From positions 1-64,000 of the forward strand of contig JADQBG010000002.1 of assembly GCA_016278725.1 (NCBI GenBank): a DNA stretch of 64,000 nt. The letters are read 5' to 3'. Source of the stretch: Actinomycetota bacterium (GTDB lineage Bacteria; Actinomycetota; Thermoleophilia; RBG-16-64-13). The notes under the pieces were generated by a model. That model was not told where the DNA came from, did no database searches, and saw nothing but the letters and a program-made list of their open reading frames with translations. Below, piece after piece: positions 7,623 through 17,224 of the stretch. A program made the position numbers and the translations under genes. Numbering within the stretch: position 1 is the stretch's first letter; each line of letters opens with the position of its first letter.

Positions 7623-8513
7623 GTGAGTCTTCAGGAGTTCCTGCAGTTCGTCTTTGCCGGCATCACCAGCGGTAGCGTGTATGCCCTGACGGCTTTGGGA
7701 TTCACCCTGATTTACAACGCAACCGGCATCATCAATTTCGCCCAGGGTGAGTTCGTGATGCTGGGCGGACTGGCCGCGGTCAGTCTGCATTCCGGCGGGG
7801 CCCCGCTGGCGCTTGCCGCCATCGGGGCCGTCGCCGCGGTTACCGTGGTGGGCCTGCTGTTCGAGTTGCTCGCCATCCGTCCGTTGCTAAACGCCTCGGT
7901 GCTTGCGCAGATCATCGTCACCGTCGGCGCCTCGCTGGCGCTCAGGACCGCGGCCATGCTGATCTGGGGCAGGGAGGCGATGGCGCTGCCGGCATTCACC
8001 GAGCGGGCGCCCCTCTCGGTGCTCGGGGCCACCGTGGTAGCGCAGACCGTGTGGGTGCTGGGGGTCACCGCTCTCATCGTCATCGCCCTGCAGGTCTTCT
8101 ATCGGCGGACGATGCTGGGCAAGGCGGTCCGAGCCTGCGCCGTCAACCCGATGGCGGCGCGTCTCTTGGGCATTCCCTACGGCCGAGTGGTGCTGCTCAC
8201 CTTTGGGGCGAGTGCGGCGGTGGCCGCGGCCGGGGGCGTGCTGATCACGCCGATCAGCTTCATGAGCTACAGCTCCGGAGCGCTCCTCGGTCTCAAGGGA
8301 TTCGCCGCCGCCATCTTGGGCGGTCTGGGCAGCCCGGCGGGCGCCGTCGCCGGCGGGTTGGCGCTCGGGCTGCTGGAGTCGCTCAGCGTGGGGCTCCTGC
8401 CCTGGTCGGGCACCTCGGGGTACAAGGACGCGATCGCCTTCCTCATTCTCCTACTGGTTCTCTTCGCCCGGCCCCAGGGTCTCCTGGGACAGCGCACCGC
8501 GCAGAAGGTGTAG
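7623..8513 (+). CDS. livH: branched-chain-type ABC transporter permease LivH
   Basis: A 296-residue polytopic membrane protein with about eight hydrophobic segments. It opens with the LivH hallmark 'GSVYALTALGFTLIYNATG' and 'INFAQGEFVMLGG', and near the end has the cytoplasmic coupling region 'GFAAAILGGLGSPAGAVAGG'. It forms the translocation pore together with LivM. It starts with GTG 4 bases after the livK stop, so the two are translationally linked. The substrate specificity cannot be read from this subunit. Length and topology are normal. Confidence 0.93.
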   Translation: MSLQEFLQFVFAGITSGSVYALTALGFTLIYNATGIINFAQGEFVMLGGLAAVSLHSGGAPLALAAIGAVAAVTVVGLLFELLAIRPLLNASVLAQIIVTVGASLALRTAAMLIWGREAMALPAFTERAPLSVLGATVVAQTVWVLGVTALIVIALQVFYRRTMLGKAVRACAVNPMAARLLGIPYGRVVLLTFGASAAVAAAGGVLITPISFMSYSSGALLGLKGFAAAILGGLGSPAGAVAGGLALGLLESLSVGLLPWSGTSGYKDAIAFLILLLVLFARPQGLLGQRTAQKV

Positions 8514-8518
8514 CTCCC

Positions 8519-9643
8519 TTGGCGCGGTTCGGACAAAGAGAAGGCGCGGAGGGCGCCGCCGGTGAGAGCCGCAAAGCGCGCGGGAGCGGCCGCGGGGGCC
8601 GGGATCGCCCCAGCCGCGGCCCCGGCGGGGCTTTGGGCTGGCCGAGCGGCAACCTCGCTTTTCTGCTGTTCTCTCTGGTTGCGCTCACCGTCCCGCTCTA
8701 TCTGACCAACAGCTACTACCTCTCCATCCTGGCCTTCTTTGCCATCCGCTTGATGCCCACCATCGGCCTCAACCTGCTGCTGGGCCAGGCCGGGCAGATC
8801 AGCCTGGGGCACGCCGCCTTCATCGGGCTCGGCGCCTACGGTTCCGCGGTGCTCACGACCCGCTGGGGTCTCGACCCCTGGCCGGCGATGTTCCTGGCAG
8901 CCGTGCTCTCGGCTCTGGTGGCGGTCGTGATCGGCGTCCCCGCGCTGCGGCTCGAAGGCCACTACCTCGCCATGGCGACCTTGGGCTTTGGGGAGATCGT
9001 GCTCATCCTGTTGATTCAGCTGAAGGGCCTGACCGGAGGCACTGACGGCGTGGTGGGCATCCCGCCCCTGACGCTGGGAGGTTGGAGCCTCACCGATCCG
9101 CGCCTGTTTCACGTGGTCGTCTGGAGCGCGGCCCTCATCATGCTGCGCATGGCGCTCAACCTTCCCCGGACGCGGACCGGCCGGGCGCTGATCGCTCTCC
9201 ACCGCACCGAGATCGCGGCGGCTTCGCTGGGCATCGACGTGGCCTTCCACAAACTGCAGGTGTTCGTGGTGTCCGCGGTCTTTGCCAGCATCGCCGGCAG
9301 TTTTCTGGCCCATTACGTGATGTTCATCAGTCCGGAGGGCTTCGGTGTGACCCTTTCGGTGCTGCTGGTGGCCGGGGCGGTCATCGGCGGACTGGGCAGC
9401 GTTTGGGGAGCCGTCTGGGGAGCCGGTCTCATGGTGTTGCTGCCGGAGGTGCTCGCCCGCTACAACGAGGACTACACCCTGCTGGCTTTCGGCCTGCTGG
9501 TCATCGTGGTGATGATCTTCCTGCCCGAGGGTCTGGCCGGCGCGCCCGCGAGGCTGCTCGGCCTGCGCCGGACGCCCCACATCGTCGGCTCCCGCACCCA
9601 GGCGGAACCGGTCGAGGAGAGGGGGAGCGAGTGCCGGTCCTAA
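8519..9643 (+). CDS. livM: branched-chain-type ABC transporter permease LivM
   Basis: The second pore subunit: a hydrophobic protein with LivM motifs 'GLNLLLGQAGQISLGHAAF', 'GHYLAMATLGFGEIVLILL' and 'VIGGLGSVWGAVWGAGL'. It belongs to the LivHMGF importer. The first in-frame start after the livH stop is TTG at 8519, giving 374 residues with a 38-residue Arg/Gly-rich N-terminal tail before the first membrane helix; a second TTG at 8633 would remove that tail. No ATG or GTG is available there, so the start is uncertain. The basic tail could be a cytoplasmic extension or simply untranslated. The stop codon overlaps the livG start. Confidence 0.9.
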   Translation: MARFGQREGAEGAAGESRKARGSGRGGRDRPSRGPGGALGWPSGNLAFLLFSLVALTVPLYLTNSYYLSILAFFAIRLMPTIGLNLLLGQAGQISLGHAAFIGLGAYGSAVLTTRWGLDPWPAMFLAAVLSALVAVVIGVPALRLEGHYLAMATLGFGEIVLILLIQLKGLTGGTDGVVGIPPLTLGGWSLTDPRLFHVVVWSAALIMLRMALNLPRTRTGRALIALHRTEIAAASLGIDVAFHKLQVFVVSAVFASIAGSFLAHYVMFISPEGFGVTLSVLLVAGAVIGGLGSVWGAVWGAGLMVLLPEVLARYNEDYTLLAFGLLVIVVMIFLPEGLAGAPARLLGLRRTPHIVGSRTQAEPVEERGSECRS

Positions 9644-10437
9644 GGGTGGAGGGGGTCACCCGCCGCTTTGGGGGGGTGACCGCGGTCAAGGAGGTCTCGT
9701 TTCAGGTGCACGAGGCCCAGATCAAGGCCGTGATCGGGCCGAACGGGGCGGGTAAGACCACCCTGTTCAACCTGGTGTCCGCGATCGACCGTCCGGACGA
9801 GGGACGCGTGCTCTTTCGCAATCCGCTGCGGAGCGGCGATGCGCAGATCGACCTGGCCCGCACGAGCCCGCACCAGGCGAGCCGGGCGGGCATCGGCCGC
9901 ACCTTCCAGCACAGCCAGATCTTCGAAGCGCTGAGCGTGCTCGACAACGTCAAGGTGGGCCGGCACGCCCACGGCCGGGCGGGGTTGTTGTCGGCTTTTC
10001 TGACCCTTCCCCGGCAGCGCCGGGAAGAGGCGGAGGCGGAAGAGGCCGCGCGCCAAGCCCTGCAGCGCGCGGGGCTCGGCGACAGGGCGGAGACCGAGGC
10101 GGACTCGCTCCCTCTGGGTGAGCGCCATCTGTTGGAGATCGCCCGGGCACTGGCCACCGAGCCCGGTCTGCTGCTGCTGGACGAGCCCGCCGCCGGGCTC
10201 AACAACGAGGAGACCGAGCGTCTGGCGGAGACCGTGCGCCGCATTCGCGACGATGGCGTCACCGTCCTGCTGGTGGAGCACGACATGGGCTTCGTCATGG
10301 AGGTCTCCGACGAAGTGGTGGTGTTGGACTACGGCGAAAAGATCGCCGAAGGTTCGCCCCTGATGATCCGCAGCAATCCGGAAGTTATCCGGGCCTATCT
10401 GGGCGAGGACTACCTGGCCGAGGAGGTGCCCCGATGA
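9631..10437 (+). CDS. livG: branched-chain-type ABC transporter ATP-binding protein LivG
   Basis: A 268-residue ATPase. It has Walker A GPNGAGKTT (about 32-40), the LivG-type 'GIGRTFQHSQIFEALSVLDNV', Walker B LLLLDEPAAGLN and the switch His in LLVEHDM. The ABC signature is weak, 'LPLGERHLLEIARAL' instead of a recognisable LSGGQ, as is common in LivG. The GTG start at 9631 overlaps livM by 13 bases and is preceded by a purine-rich GAGGGGGAG. With LivF it powers the importer from the cytoplasmic face. Confidence 0.93.
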   Translation: MPVLRVEGVTRRFGGVTAVKEVSFQVHEAQIKAVIGPNGAGKTTLFNLVSAIDRPDEGRVLFRNPLRSGDAQIDLARTSPHQASRAGIGRTFQHSQIFEALSVLDNVKVGRHAHGRAGLLSAFLTLPRQRREEAEAEEAARQALQRAGLGDRAETEADSLPLGERHLLEIARALATEPGLLLLDEPAAGLNNEETERLAETVRRIRDDGVTVLLVEHDMGFVMEVSDEVVVLDYGEKIAEGSPLMIRSNPEVIRAYLGEDYLAEEVPR

Positions 10438-11198
10438 GCACTTCCGGCGAGCGCGCGGTTCCCGCGGTGGCTGTGAAGCCGCTTCTTCAGGTCGCCGGTC
10501 TGCGCGTGGCCTACGGCCGCGTTCCCGTGCTTCACGGCATCGACTTTGCGGTCGGCGCGGGGGAGATCCTGACCATCGTGGGCGCCAACGGCTCCGGGAA
10601 GAGCACTCTGCTCAAAGCGATCTCGGGAGTGGTGCGGGCATCCGCTGGGAGCGTAACCTTCAAAGGTGAATCCCTGGTGGGCCGCTCGGTGGAGGCGATC
10701 GCCGGCCGGGGAGTGGTGCAGATCCCCGAGGGCCGGCAGCTCTTCGGACCGCTGAGCGTGGCCGAGAATCTGGAACTGGGCGGTTATCTGCGCGGCCGCG
10801 ACGGCGGCCGGGCCAAGCGGCTGGAGGAGGTCTACGAGCTCTTCCCCCGCCTCGCCGAGCGGCGGGCGCAGGCCGCGGGCACGCTTTCGGGCGGCGAACA
10901 GCAAATGCTCGCCATCGGCCGGGCGCTCGTGGCAGAGCCTCAGCTGTTGCTCTTGGATGAACCCTCGATGGGTCTCGCACCCCTCATCGTCCGTGAGATC
11001 TTCGAGGTGTTGGCCCGGCTTAACCGGGAAGGACTCCCCATGGTCCTCGTGGAGCAGGACGCCCGGCTCGCGCTGCGCGTGGCCCACCGCGGTCTGGTGC
11101 TGGAACGGGGCTGCGTGGTACTCGAGGGTTCGGGGGCGGAGCTCTTGAACGATCCCGACGTTCAGGCTATCTACTTTGGTCGGCGCGGGGCCGGGTAG
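10434..11198 (+). CDS. livF: branched-chain-type ABC transporter ATP-binding protein LivF
   Basis: A 254-residue ATPase that pairs with LivG. Motifs are GANGSGKST (Walker A), '[17 protein letters not shown]' (the LivF-type Q-loop region), [15 protein letters not shown] (a full ABC signature), [13 protein letters not shown] (Walker B) and LVEQD, where the usual switch His is replaced by Gln as is typical of LivF. Its ATG overlaps the livG stop by 4 bases. The N-terminal 15 residues are extra compared with many LivF proteins. Confidence 0.94.
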   Translation: MSTSGERAVPAVAVKPLLQVAGLRVAYGRVPVLHGIDFAVGAGEILTIVGANGSGKSTLLKAISGVVRASAGSVTFKGESLVGRSVEAIAGRGVVQIPEGRQLFGPLSVAENLELGGYLRGRDGGRAKRLEEVYELFPRLAERRAQAAGTLSGGEQQMLAIGRALVAEPQLLLLDEPSMGLAPLIVREIFEVLARLNREGLPMVLVEQDARLALRVAHRGLVLERGCVVLEGSGAELLNDPDVQAIYFGRRGAG

Positions 11199-11239
11199 CC
11201 GGCCCTTCGCCCGAGAGCTTTAGAGAAAGGACCGCATTT

Positions 11240-12538
11240 GTGAACGGGATGTGGAACCCGGAATACGAGACCATGGAGCGCGAGCGGCTGCGCGAGCTGC
11301 AGTTCGAGCGGCTGCAGATGACGGTGCGCTGGGCGTACAACAACGTCCCCTTCTACCGGGAGCAGTGGGAGGAGGCGGGTCTGAGGCCGCAGGACATCGG
11401 CTCCTTGGACGATCTGGAGAAGATCCCCTTCACGGTCAAGGACGACTTTCGCCGGGCCTACCCCTACGGGCTTTTCGCCGTGCCCCTGGAGCAGGTGGTG
11501 CGCATTCACTCCTCGACCGGGACCACCAGCCGGCCGACAGTGGTGGGCTACACCCGCGGAGACCTGAACACCTGGGCCGAGCTCACCGCCCGGGTCGCCT
11601 CCGCCGGGGGAGCGCACGCTCACGACGTCGCCCAGATCGCCTTTGGCTACGGCCTGCCCACCGGGGGATTCGGCCTACACGCCGGCCTCGAGCGGTTGGG
11701 GGCCACGGTGATCCCCGCTTCGACGGGAAACACCCGCCGCCAGCTGACCATCATGCGCGACTTCCACACCACGGTCTTGGTCTGCACTCCGAGCTACGCC
11801 ATGTACATCGCCGGCTCGATCGAGGAGATGGGCTTCGATCGCGAAGAGCTCAAGCTGCGGGTTGGACTCTTTGGCGCCGAACCCTGGACCAACGAGGTCC
11901 GGGAGCAGCTCGAGGCTCGGCTGGGCCTGAGCGCCACCGACAATTACGGGCTCTCCGAGATCATGGGGCCGGGAGTGTCGGGCGAGTGCCTGATGAAGGA
12001 AGGCCTGCACGTAAACGAGGACCACTTCATCGTCGAGGTGGTGGACCCCGAAACCGGGGAACGGGTGCCCGAGGGCAAGGAGGGCGAGTTGGTCTTCACC
12101 TCGTTGACGAAAGAGGCGCTGCCGGTGCTGCGCTACCGCACCGGCGATCTGGCCACCATGAACCTGCGGCCCTGCGCCTGCGGCCGTACCTTCGCCCGGC
12201 ATACCAAGGTATTCGCCCGTACCGACGACATGCTCATCGTCCGCGGAGTGAACGTCTTTCCCTCGCAGGTGGAGCAGGTGCTCGGCCGCATCGAGGGGGT
12301 CGAGCCGCACTTCCAGATCCTGCTGACGCGGGAGGATGCGCTCGACCAGATGGAGGTACAGGTGGAGGTGGAGCCCGCCATCTTCCCGGACCAGATGCGC
12401 AAACTGGTTGAGTTCGAACGCGAGGTGGCCGACCGGCTGCAGGAAGAACTGGGAGTGCGCGCCCGGGTGCGCCTGGTGGAGCCCAAGGGCGTACCCCGTT
12501 TCTCGGGCAAGGCCCGGCGCGTGGTGGACAACCGATGA
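11240..12538 (+). CDS. paaK: phenylacetate-CoA ligase-like acyl-CoA synthetase
   Basis: A 432-residue AMP-forming ligase of the PaaK family. It would activate an aryl acid with ATP and CoA in the cytoplasm. Visible motifs are the P-loop-like '[17 protein letters not shown]', '[17 protein letters not shown]', 'YRTGDLATM', and the C-terminal domain with '[21 protein letters not shown]'. The final lysine lies in 'RFSGKARRV'. GTG at 11240 follows 'gagaaagga'. This is the ACT-neighbour form found in archaea and anaerobes, where the true acid may be phenylacetate, indoleacetate or a related amino-acid product. No paaABCDE oxygenase genes are present, so aerobic phenylacetate breakdown is not implied. 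The symbol is by family only. Confidence 0.9.
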   Translation: MNGMWNPEYETMERERLRELQFERLQMTVRWAYNNVPFYREQWEEAGLRPQDIGSLDDLEKIPFTVKDDFRRAYPYGLFAVPLEQVVRIHSSTGTTSRPTVVGYTRGDLNTWAELTARVASAGGAHAHDVAQIAFGYGLPTGGFGLHAGLERLGATVIPASTGNTRRQLTIMRDFHTTVLVCTPSYAMYIAGSIEEMGFDREELKLRVGLFGAEPWTNEVREQLEARLGLSATDNYGLSEIMGPGVSGECLMKEGLHVNEDHFIVEVVDPETGERVPEGKEGELVFTSLTKEALPVLRYRTGDLATMNLRPCACGRTFARHTKVFARTDDMLIVRGVNVFPSQVEQVLGRIEGVEPHFQILLTREDALDQMEVQVEVEPAIFPDQMRKLVEFEREVADRLQEELGVRARVRLVEPKGVPRFSGKARRVVDNR

Positions 12539-12554
12539 CGAGAGAGGTGCGACG

Positions 12555-12944
12555 ATGCCCTTAGAGCCTGGACTTTCCGCCCGGATAGAACGACGGGTCA
12601 CCCCTGAACTCACAGCGAGCGCTTTCGGTTCGGGACTGGTGAACGGCCTGGCCACCCCGATGATGATCGCGCTCATGGAACAGGCCGCGGTGGAGGCGGT
12701 GGCCGCGGAACTCGAGGAGGGGCAGTCGACGGTGGGCACCAAGCTGGAGGTCTCTCACCTGGCTCCCACTCCGGTGGGCATGCTGGTTCGCGCGCGTGCC
12801 GAACTGGAGGAAATCGACCGCCGGCGGTTGGTCTTCTCGGTGGTTGCGGAGGACGAGGTGGGCGAGATCGGCCGAGGCAGCCACGAGCGTTTCATAATCG
12901 AGCTTTCCTCATTCGAAGAGAAGATCGCCGACCGCGGAAACTGA
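12555..12944 (+). CDS. hot-dog fold thioesterase, FlK-like
   Basis: A 129-residue single hot-dog domain resembling fluoroacetyl-CoA thioesterase-like proteins. Recognisable parts are 'ATPMMIALMEQAAVEAV' (catalytic-helix region with Glu), 'STVGTKLEVSHLAPTPVG' and 'GEIGRGSHERFII'. It would hydrolyse or buffer an acyl-CoA in the cytoplasm. Such genes often sit beside CoA ligases, and here it begins 16 bases after the ligase stop with 'gagaggtg' as ribosome site. The substrate may be the CoA ester made upstream, or a toxic side product. That is inference from position. Confidence 0.82.
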   Translation: MPLEPGLSARIERRVTPELTASAFGSGLVNGLATPMMIALMEQAAVEAVAAELEEGQSTVGTKLEVSHLAPTPVGMLVRARAELEEIDRRRLVFSVVAEDEVGEIGRGSHERFIIELSSFEEKIADRGN

Positions 12945-12975
12945 GCCGAGAAGCAGGCACGGAGGAAGAGGGCAG

Positions 12976-13009
12976 CCACAGGGGAGGAGGCGCGGCACCG
13001 CCTCTGTGG
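12976..13009 (+). terminator. stem-loop after the liv-ligase-thioesterase operon
   Basis: A two-part stem (12976-12980 with 13005-13009, and 12987-12992 with 12999-13004) lies 31 bases after the thioesterase stop. It has no T-run behind it, so it may be a weak terminator or a structured element of the metK leader. Confidence 0.4.
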
Positions 13010-13130
13010 GCATAAACTGGTAGACTTCCGTCGGCTCCGGGAGATAGGCTGGTTGGCGGTCTTCTGACCTTCGCCACACGCGAACTCGGGGCGCTCCCGT
13101 CCCATCACTACACACTCCCTGGGGAGGACC

Positions 13131-14345
13131 TTGGTGGAGAACCACGACTTCCTTTTCACGTCCGAATCGGTCAGCGAGGGCCATCCGGATAAAATTGCCG
13201 ATCAGATTTCGGACGCCGTGCTCGACGCGGTGATGACCGACGATCCGCAGGGCCGGGTGGCCTGCGAGACCCTGGTGACCACCGGGCTGATCGTGGTCTC
13301 CGGCGAGATCACCACCTCCACTTATGTGGACATTCCCGAGGTTGCCCGCCGCACCGTCAGGGAAATCGGTTACACCCGGGCCAAGTACGGGTTCGACGCC
13401 GACACCTGCGGGGTGATCACCACCATCCATGAGCAGTCACCCGACATCGCCCAGGGCGTGGAGACCGCTTACGAGATGCGTACCGATCCCGGCGACGAAG
13501 ATACGTGCGATCAGCAGGGGGCCGGCGACCAGGGGATGATGTTCGGCTATGCCTGCCGGGACACCGACGAACTGATGCCGCTACCCATCCAGATGGCTCA
13601 CCGGCTGATTCACCGGGCGGCAGAGGTGCGCAAAGCCGAGATCGTGCCCTACCTGCGCCCGGACGCGAAGAGTCAGGTCACCGTGCGTTACAGCCATGGC
13701 CGTCCGGAGTTCATCACGGCGGTGGTCATCTCCAGCCAGCACAAGGACGGGATCGACATCGACACCCTGATGCGCCCCGACCTGATCGAGCATGTGATCA
13801 AGCCGGTGCTGCCGGAGGGCCTGTACGACCCGAACTTCAAGGACACCAAGCTCTACATAAATCCCACGGGTAAGTTCGTGATCGGCGGCCCCATGGGGGA
13901 CACCGGCCTCACCGGCCGCAAGATCATCGTGGACACCTACGGGGGCATGGGCCGGCACGGGGGCGGAGCCTTCTCCGGCAAGGACCCGAGCAAGGTCGAC
14001 CGCTCCGGAGCCTACGCCGCCCGTTACGTCGCCAAGAACATCGTGGCCGCCGAACTGGCCGATCGCTGCGAGGTGCAGGTGGCCTACGCCATCGGCGTGG
14101 CCCATCCCGTGAGCCTTGCCGTCGAGTGCTTCGGCACCGAACGGGTGGGCATCGACATGATCAAAGACCTGGTCCTCGAGCATTTCGATCTGCGTCCCGC
14201 CGCGATCATCCGGGAACTCGACCTGCGTCGCCCCATCTACAGAAAGACCGCGGCCTATGGGCACTTCGGGCGCGAAGATCACGATTTCACCTGGGAGCGG
14301 ACCGACAAGGCCGAGGACCTTCGCCGCGGGGCAGGACTCGCCTAG
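13131..14345 (+). CDS. metK: S-adenosylmethionine synthetase
   Basis: A 404-residue enzyme that makes S-adenosylmethionine from ATP and methionine. Signatures are '[20 protein letters not shown]' at the start, [12 protein letters not shown], and the glycine-rich '[19 protein letters not shown]'. The GTG at 13131 has GGGGAGGA upstream. The 186-base leader contains several hairpins but none of the conserved cores of SAM-I, SAM-II or SAM-IV riboswitches that I can recognise. It heads the string metK-priA-def-fmt-rpe, with small gaps between the genes. Confidence 0.97.
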   Translation: MVENHDFLFTSESVSEGHPDKIADQISDAVLDAVMTDDPQGRVACETLVTTGLIVVSGEITTSTYVDIPEVARRTVREIGYTRAKYGFDADTCGVITTIHEQSPDIAQGVETAYEMRTDPGDEDTCDQQGAGDQGMMFGYACRDTDELMPLPIQMAHRLIHRAAEVRKAEIVPYLRPDAKSQVTVRYSHGRPEFITAVVISSQHKDGIDIDTLMRPDLIEHVIKPVLPEGLYDPNFKDTKLYINPTGKFVIGGPMGDTGLTGRKIIVDTYGGMGRHGGGAFSGKDPSKVDRSGAYAARYVAKNIVAAELADRCEVQVAYAIGVAHPVSLAVECFGTERVGIDMIKDLVLEHFDLRPAAIIRELDLRRPIYRKTAAYGHFGREDHDFTWERTDKAEDLRRGAGLA

Positions 14346-14363
14346 CCGACCGGAGCGGGGGCG

Positions 14364-16634
14364 TTGATCCCCGCAGTCCAGGTCATACCGCTGCTGCGGC
14401 CGCGCTCCCTGCAGAGCCGGGCTTTCGACTACCGGCTTCCCGAGGGCGCCGAGCGCGCGCCTTTGCTCGGAGAGTTGGTCACCGTTCCCTTCGGCCGCCG
14501 CCGGGTACGCGGCGTGGTGACGGCGCTCGGCGCAAGCGGAGAGGTCGCCTTCGCGCGCTTGGCGCCGCTCCATTCGATGAGCGGCGTGGTGCTGCCTCCG
14601 GAACTCTTGGCCGTCGCCGGCTTTCTCAGCGAACACTATCTGGCCCCGGCGGGGGCGAGTCTGCGCGCTGTGACCCCGGTTCACCTCCTCAAGGAGCCCG
14701 CGGCCGAGCGGGAGATCTCCTGGGTCGAGCCGGTCTTGTCCGAAACGGGGGACGCGCCGGCGAACGCCGCCTCCCCGGACGGCGCAGCTCAGTCAACTGA
14801 ATCCGGCGGGCGGGAAGCCGAGACGAAGCCGCAACGCGCCGCTCTCACCGCCCGGCAGAAGGAGGTCTTCGAGCAGCTTCTTCCCGAGGGAGAGCCGGTG
14901 GCCGAGCTTACCCGCCGCCTGGGCACCACCCGCGCCGTGGTGGCGGCCCTGGAGGAAAAGGGCTATCTGCGCCGGCTCCTCCGCCCGCCGCGCGAAGCCG
15001 CCGGCCTCGAACCCGAAAACCCCTCCGACCCCCCGGCCCCGCTTGCCCTGACCGAAGAGCAGTCCGTCGCCCTTGCGCGTTTGACCGAAGCGCTCGAGGA
15101 GGGCGAGGCCGCGCGGGCCCTGCTCTGGGGAGTGACCGGCAGCGGCAAGACCGAGGTCTACCTGCGTCTGCTGGAACGGGTGCTCGCTCGGGACGGCGGG
15201 GCCATCGTGCTGGTGCCCGAAATCGCCCTTACCCTGCAAACCGTCAACCGGGTGCGAGAGCGCTTCGGTGACCAGGTGGCCGTCTTGCACAGCGCGCTTC
15301 CCGAAGGGCGGCGGCTGAAGGAGTCGGCTCGGGTCTTCTCCGGCGAGGCCCGCATCGTGGTGGGAGCGCGCTCGGCGGTCTTTGCCCCGGTGAGGGATCT
15401 TCGGATGATCATCGTGGACGAGGCCCACGACGCCTCCTACAAGCAGGAGGAGGAGCCGCGCTACGACGCCCGGACCGTGGCCTGGTGGCGGATCCGGCAG
15501 GGCGGGGGCCTTCACCTCGAGGGAAGCGCCACTCCCCGCCTCGAGTCGCTGCACGATTCCCGCCTGGTGTTGCGGCTCAAGGAGCGCCCCACCGGTCAAA
15601 AACTTCCCCGGGTGGAGGTCATCGATTTGCGCTCGCAGGGTGGGCGCGGGGTGCTCTCCCCGGCGGCGGGCGAGGCGCTGCGTGAGGTGATGCGCCGCGG
15701 AGAGCAGGCCATTGTGCTGCTCAACCGGCGCGGATACGCCTCGTTCCTGCGCTGTCCCGCTTGCGGCGAGGTGGTGCTTTGCCCCCGCTGCGAAATCTCG
15801 CTCACCTACTTTCGCCGGGAAGCGGTGGTGCGCTGCCATCACTGCGGGCACGGCGCCGAGGCCCCGGAACTCTGTCCTGCCTGCGGCCGCGCCGCTCTCG
15901 AGCGGGGAAGCCCGGGCACCGAGCGGCTGAGCGACGAACTGCTGCAGATCGTGCCGCGCAACGGCCTCTTCCGACTGGACTCCGACACCGTCACCAGCAC
16001 CGGCCGGGTGCAGGAAGTCCTGGAGGGTTTTGCCCGCACGCGTCCCTCCCTATTGGTGGGTACGCAGATGGTGGCCAAGGGCCACGACTTCCCCGGGGTG
16101 ACTCTGGTGGTGGTGGCCGACTCGGACACCGCGCTCTACCTGCCCGACTTTCGCGCCGGGGAGCGCACCTTCCAACTGCTGGCGCAGGTTGCCGGACGGG
16201 CGGGCAGGGGCAAGGACCCGGGCCGGGTGCTGGTGCAGACCTGGAATCCCGAGGTGGGCTGTATTAGGATGGCGCTCGATCAGCGGGGCGAGGCCTTCTA
16301 CCGCGAAGAGTCCGCCATCCGGCGCAGACTGGGTTATCCTCCGTATGCCGAGCTGATCAGAATTCTGCTCTCGGGCAAGGATGAGAAGCAGGTCCGGGCT
16401 GGGGCGGCCTACCTCTTCGAGAGGTTCGCCAAGTACTTGGCCGACGATGAACTGCTGGGACCTGCCCGGCTGCCGGTGATCCGCCGGCGCAGCCGCTGGC
16501 ACCTCCTGTTGCGGGTGGAGGAGCCGGAAAGAGGGAGGCACCTGGTCGAGCGTGCGCTCGCCCAACTGCGAGGGCCGTATTTGCGGCGGGGCATCGATGT
16601 GATGGTGGACGTCGAACCGCAGTCGTTCGGGTAG
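14364..16634 (+). CDS. priA: primosomal replication-restart helicase
   Basis: A 756-residue DNA helicase that reloads the replisome at stalled forks. An N-terminal DNA-binding part is followed by an acidic variable linker (about 115-165), a winged-helix-like part, Walker A GVTGSGKTEVY (about 255), VDEAHDASYKQ (about 351), and a zinc-binding insert with eight cysteines (about 466-508, CxxC four times). The helicase C-half has 'VGTQMVAKGHDFPGVTLVVV' and 'QVAGRAGRGKDPGRVLVQT'. All helicase motifs are intact, unlike PriA of mycobacteria and streptomycetes, where they have decayed. The start is TTG at 14364, 18 bases after metK. Confidence 0.96.
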   Translation: MIPAVQVIPLLRPRSLQSRAFDYRLPEGAERAPLLGELVTVPFGRRRVRGVVTALGASGEVAFARLAPLHSMSGVVLPPELLAVAGFLSEHYLAPAGASLRAVTPVHLLKEPAAEREISWVEPVLSETGDAPANAASPDGAAQSTESGGREAETKPQRAALTARQKEVFEQLLPEGEPVAELTRRLGTTRAVVAALEEKGYLRRLLRPPREAAGLEPENPSDPPAPLALTEEQSVALARLTEALEEGEAARALLWGVTGSGKTEVYLRLLERVLARDGGAIVLVPEIALTLQTVNRVRERFGDQVAVLHSALPEGRRLKESARVFSGEARIVVGARSAVFAPVRDLRMIIVDEAHDASYKQEEEPRYDARTVAWWRIRQGGGLHLEGSATPRLESLHDSRLVLRLKERPTGQKLPRVEVIDLRSQGGRGVLSPAAGEALREVMRRGEQAIVLLNRRGYASFLRCPACGEVVLCPRCEISLTYFRREAVVRCHHCGHGAEAPELCPACGRAALERGSPGTERLSDELLQIVPRNGLFRLDSDTVTSTGRVQEVLEGFARTRPSLLVGTQMVAKGHDFPGVTLVVVADSDTALYLPDFRAGERTFQLLAQVAGRAGRGKDPGRVLVQTWNPEVGCIRMALDQRGEAFYREESAIRRRLGYPPYAELIRILLSGKDEKQVRAGAAYLFERFAKYLADDELLGPARLPVIRRRSRWHLLLRVEEPERGRHLVERALAQLRGPYLRRGIDVMVDVEPQSFG

Positions 16635-16714
16635 GCCCGGGGGGCAGACAGGCAGGCCCGGGCGCGGGAAATTTCCAGCGAAAGCATGCAGCGACCGGCG
16701 GAGAGGAGGGGCTT

Positions 16715-17224
16715 ATGGCCGGGTTACCGATAGACAAAGTGCGCATCTTTGGGGATCCACTGCTCAAGCAGCCGCCCCGTCCGGTGGAGCGCTTTGACGA
16801 GGACCTGCGCGAATTGGCCGAGATGATGTACCAGGTCATGGAGCGCGAGCACGGGGTCGGCCTGGCCGCGACCCAGATCGGCATGAATAAGTCCTTCATG
16901 GTTTGGCAGGACCCGGAGACCGAGGAGCGGGGCGCACTGGCGAACCCGCGCATCGTGGAGAGATCCGAAGACGAGGAGACCGACGACGAGGGCTGTCTTT
17001 CCCTGCCCGGGCACCTCATGCCGGTGTCGCGCTCGCTCAGGATCGTGGTCGAGGGTCAGGACCTGACGGGTGAACTGCGCAGGATCGAGGTCTCGGGATT
17101 CGTGGCGCGCATCTTCCAGCACGAGGTGGACCACCTGGAGGGCAAGCTGATCCTGGACCGCACCACGCAGGAGGAGCGTAAACGGATCCTGCGGGAGATA
17201 CGCGAACAGACCCTGGGTCTGTGA
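16715..17224 (+). CDS. def: peptide deformylase
   Basis: A 169-residue metalloenzyme that removes the formyl group from new proteins. All three family motifs are present: GVGLAATQIG, EGCLSLPG (Cys metal ligand) and FQHEVDHLEG (HExxH metal ligands and catalytic Glu). The ATG follows a strong GAGGAGGGG. The stop overlaps the fmt start by 4 bases (GTGA), so deformylase and formyltransferase are co-translated, as in many bacteria. Confidence 0.97.
   Translation: MAGLPIDKVRIFGDPLLKQPPRPVERFDEDLRELAEMMYQVMEREHGVGLAATQIGMNKSFMVWQDPETEERGALANPRIVERSEDEETDDEGCLSLPGHLMPVSRSLRIVVEGQDLTGELRRIEVSGFVARIFQHEVDHLEGKLILDRTTQEERKRILREIREQTLGL

Noticed and set aside
12945-13130. SAM riboswitch upstream of metK
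   Set aside because: Hairpins are present, but none of the conserved cores of SAM-I, SAM-II or SAM-IV aptamers is recognisable.
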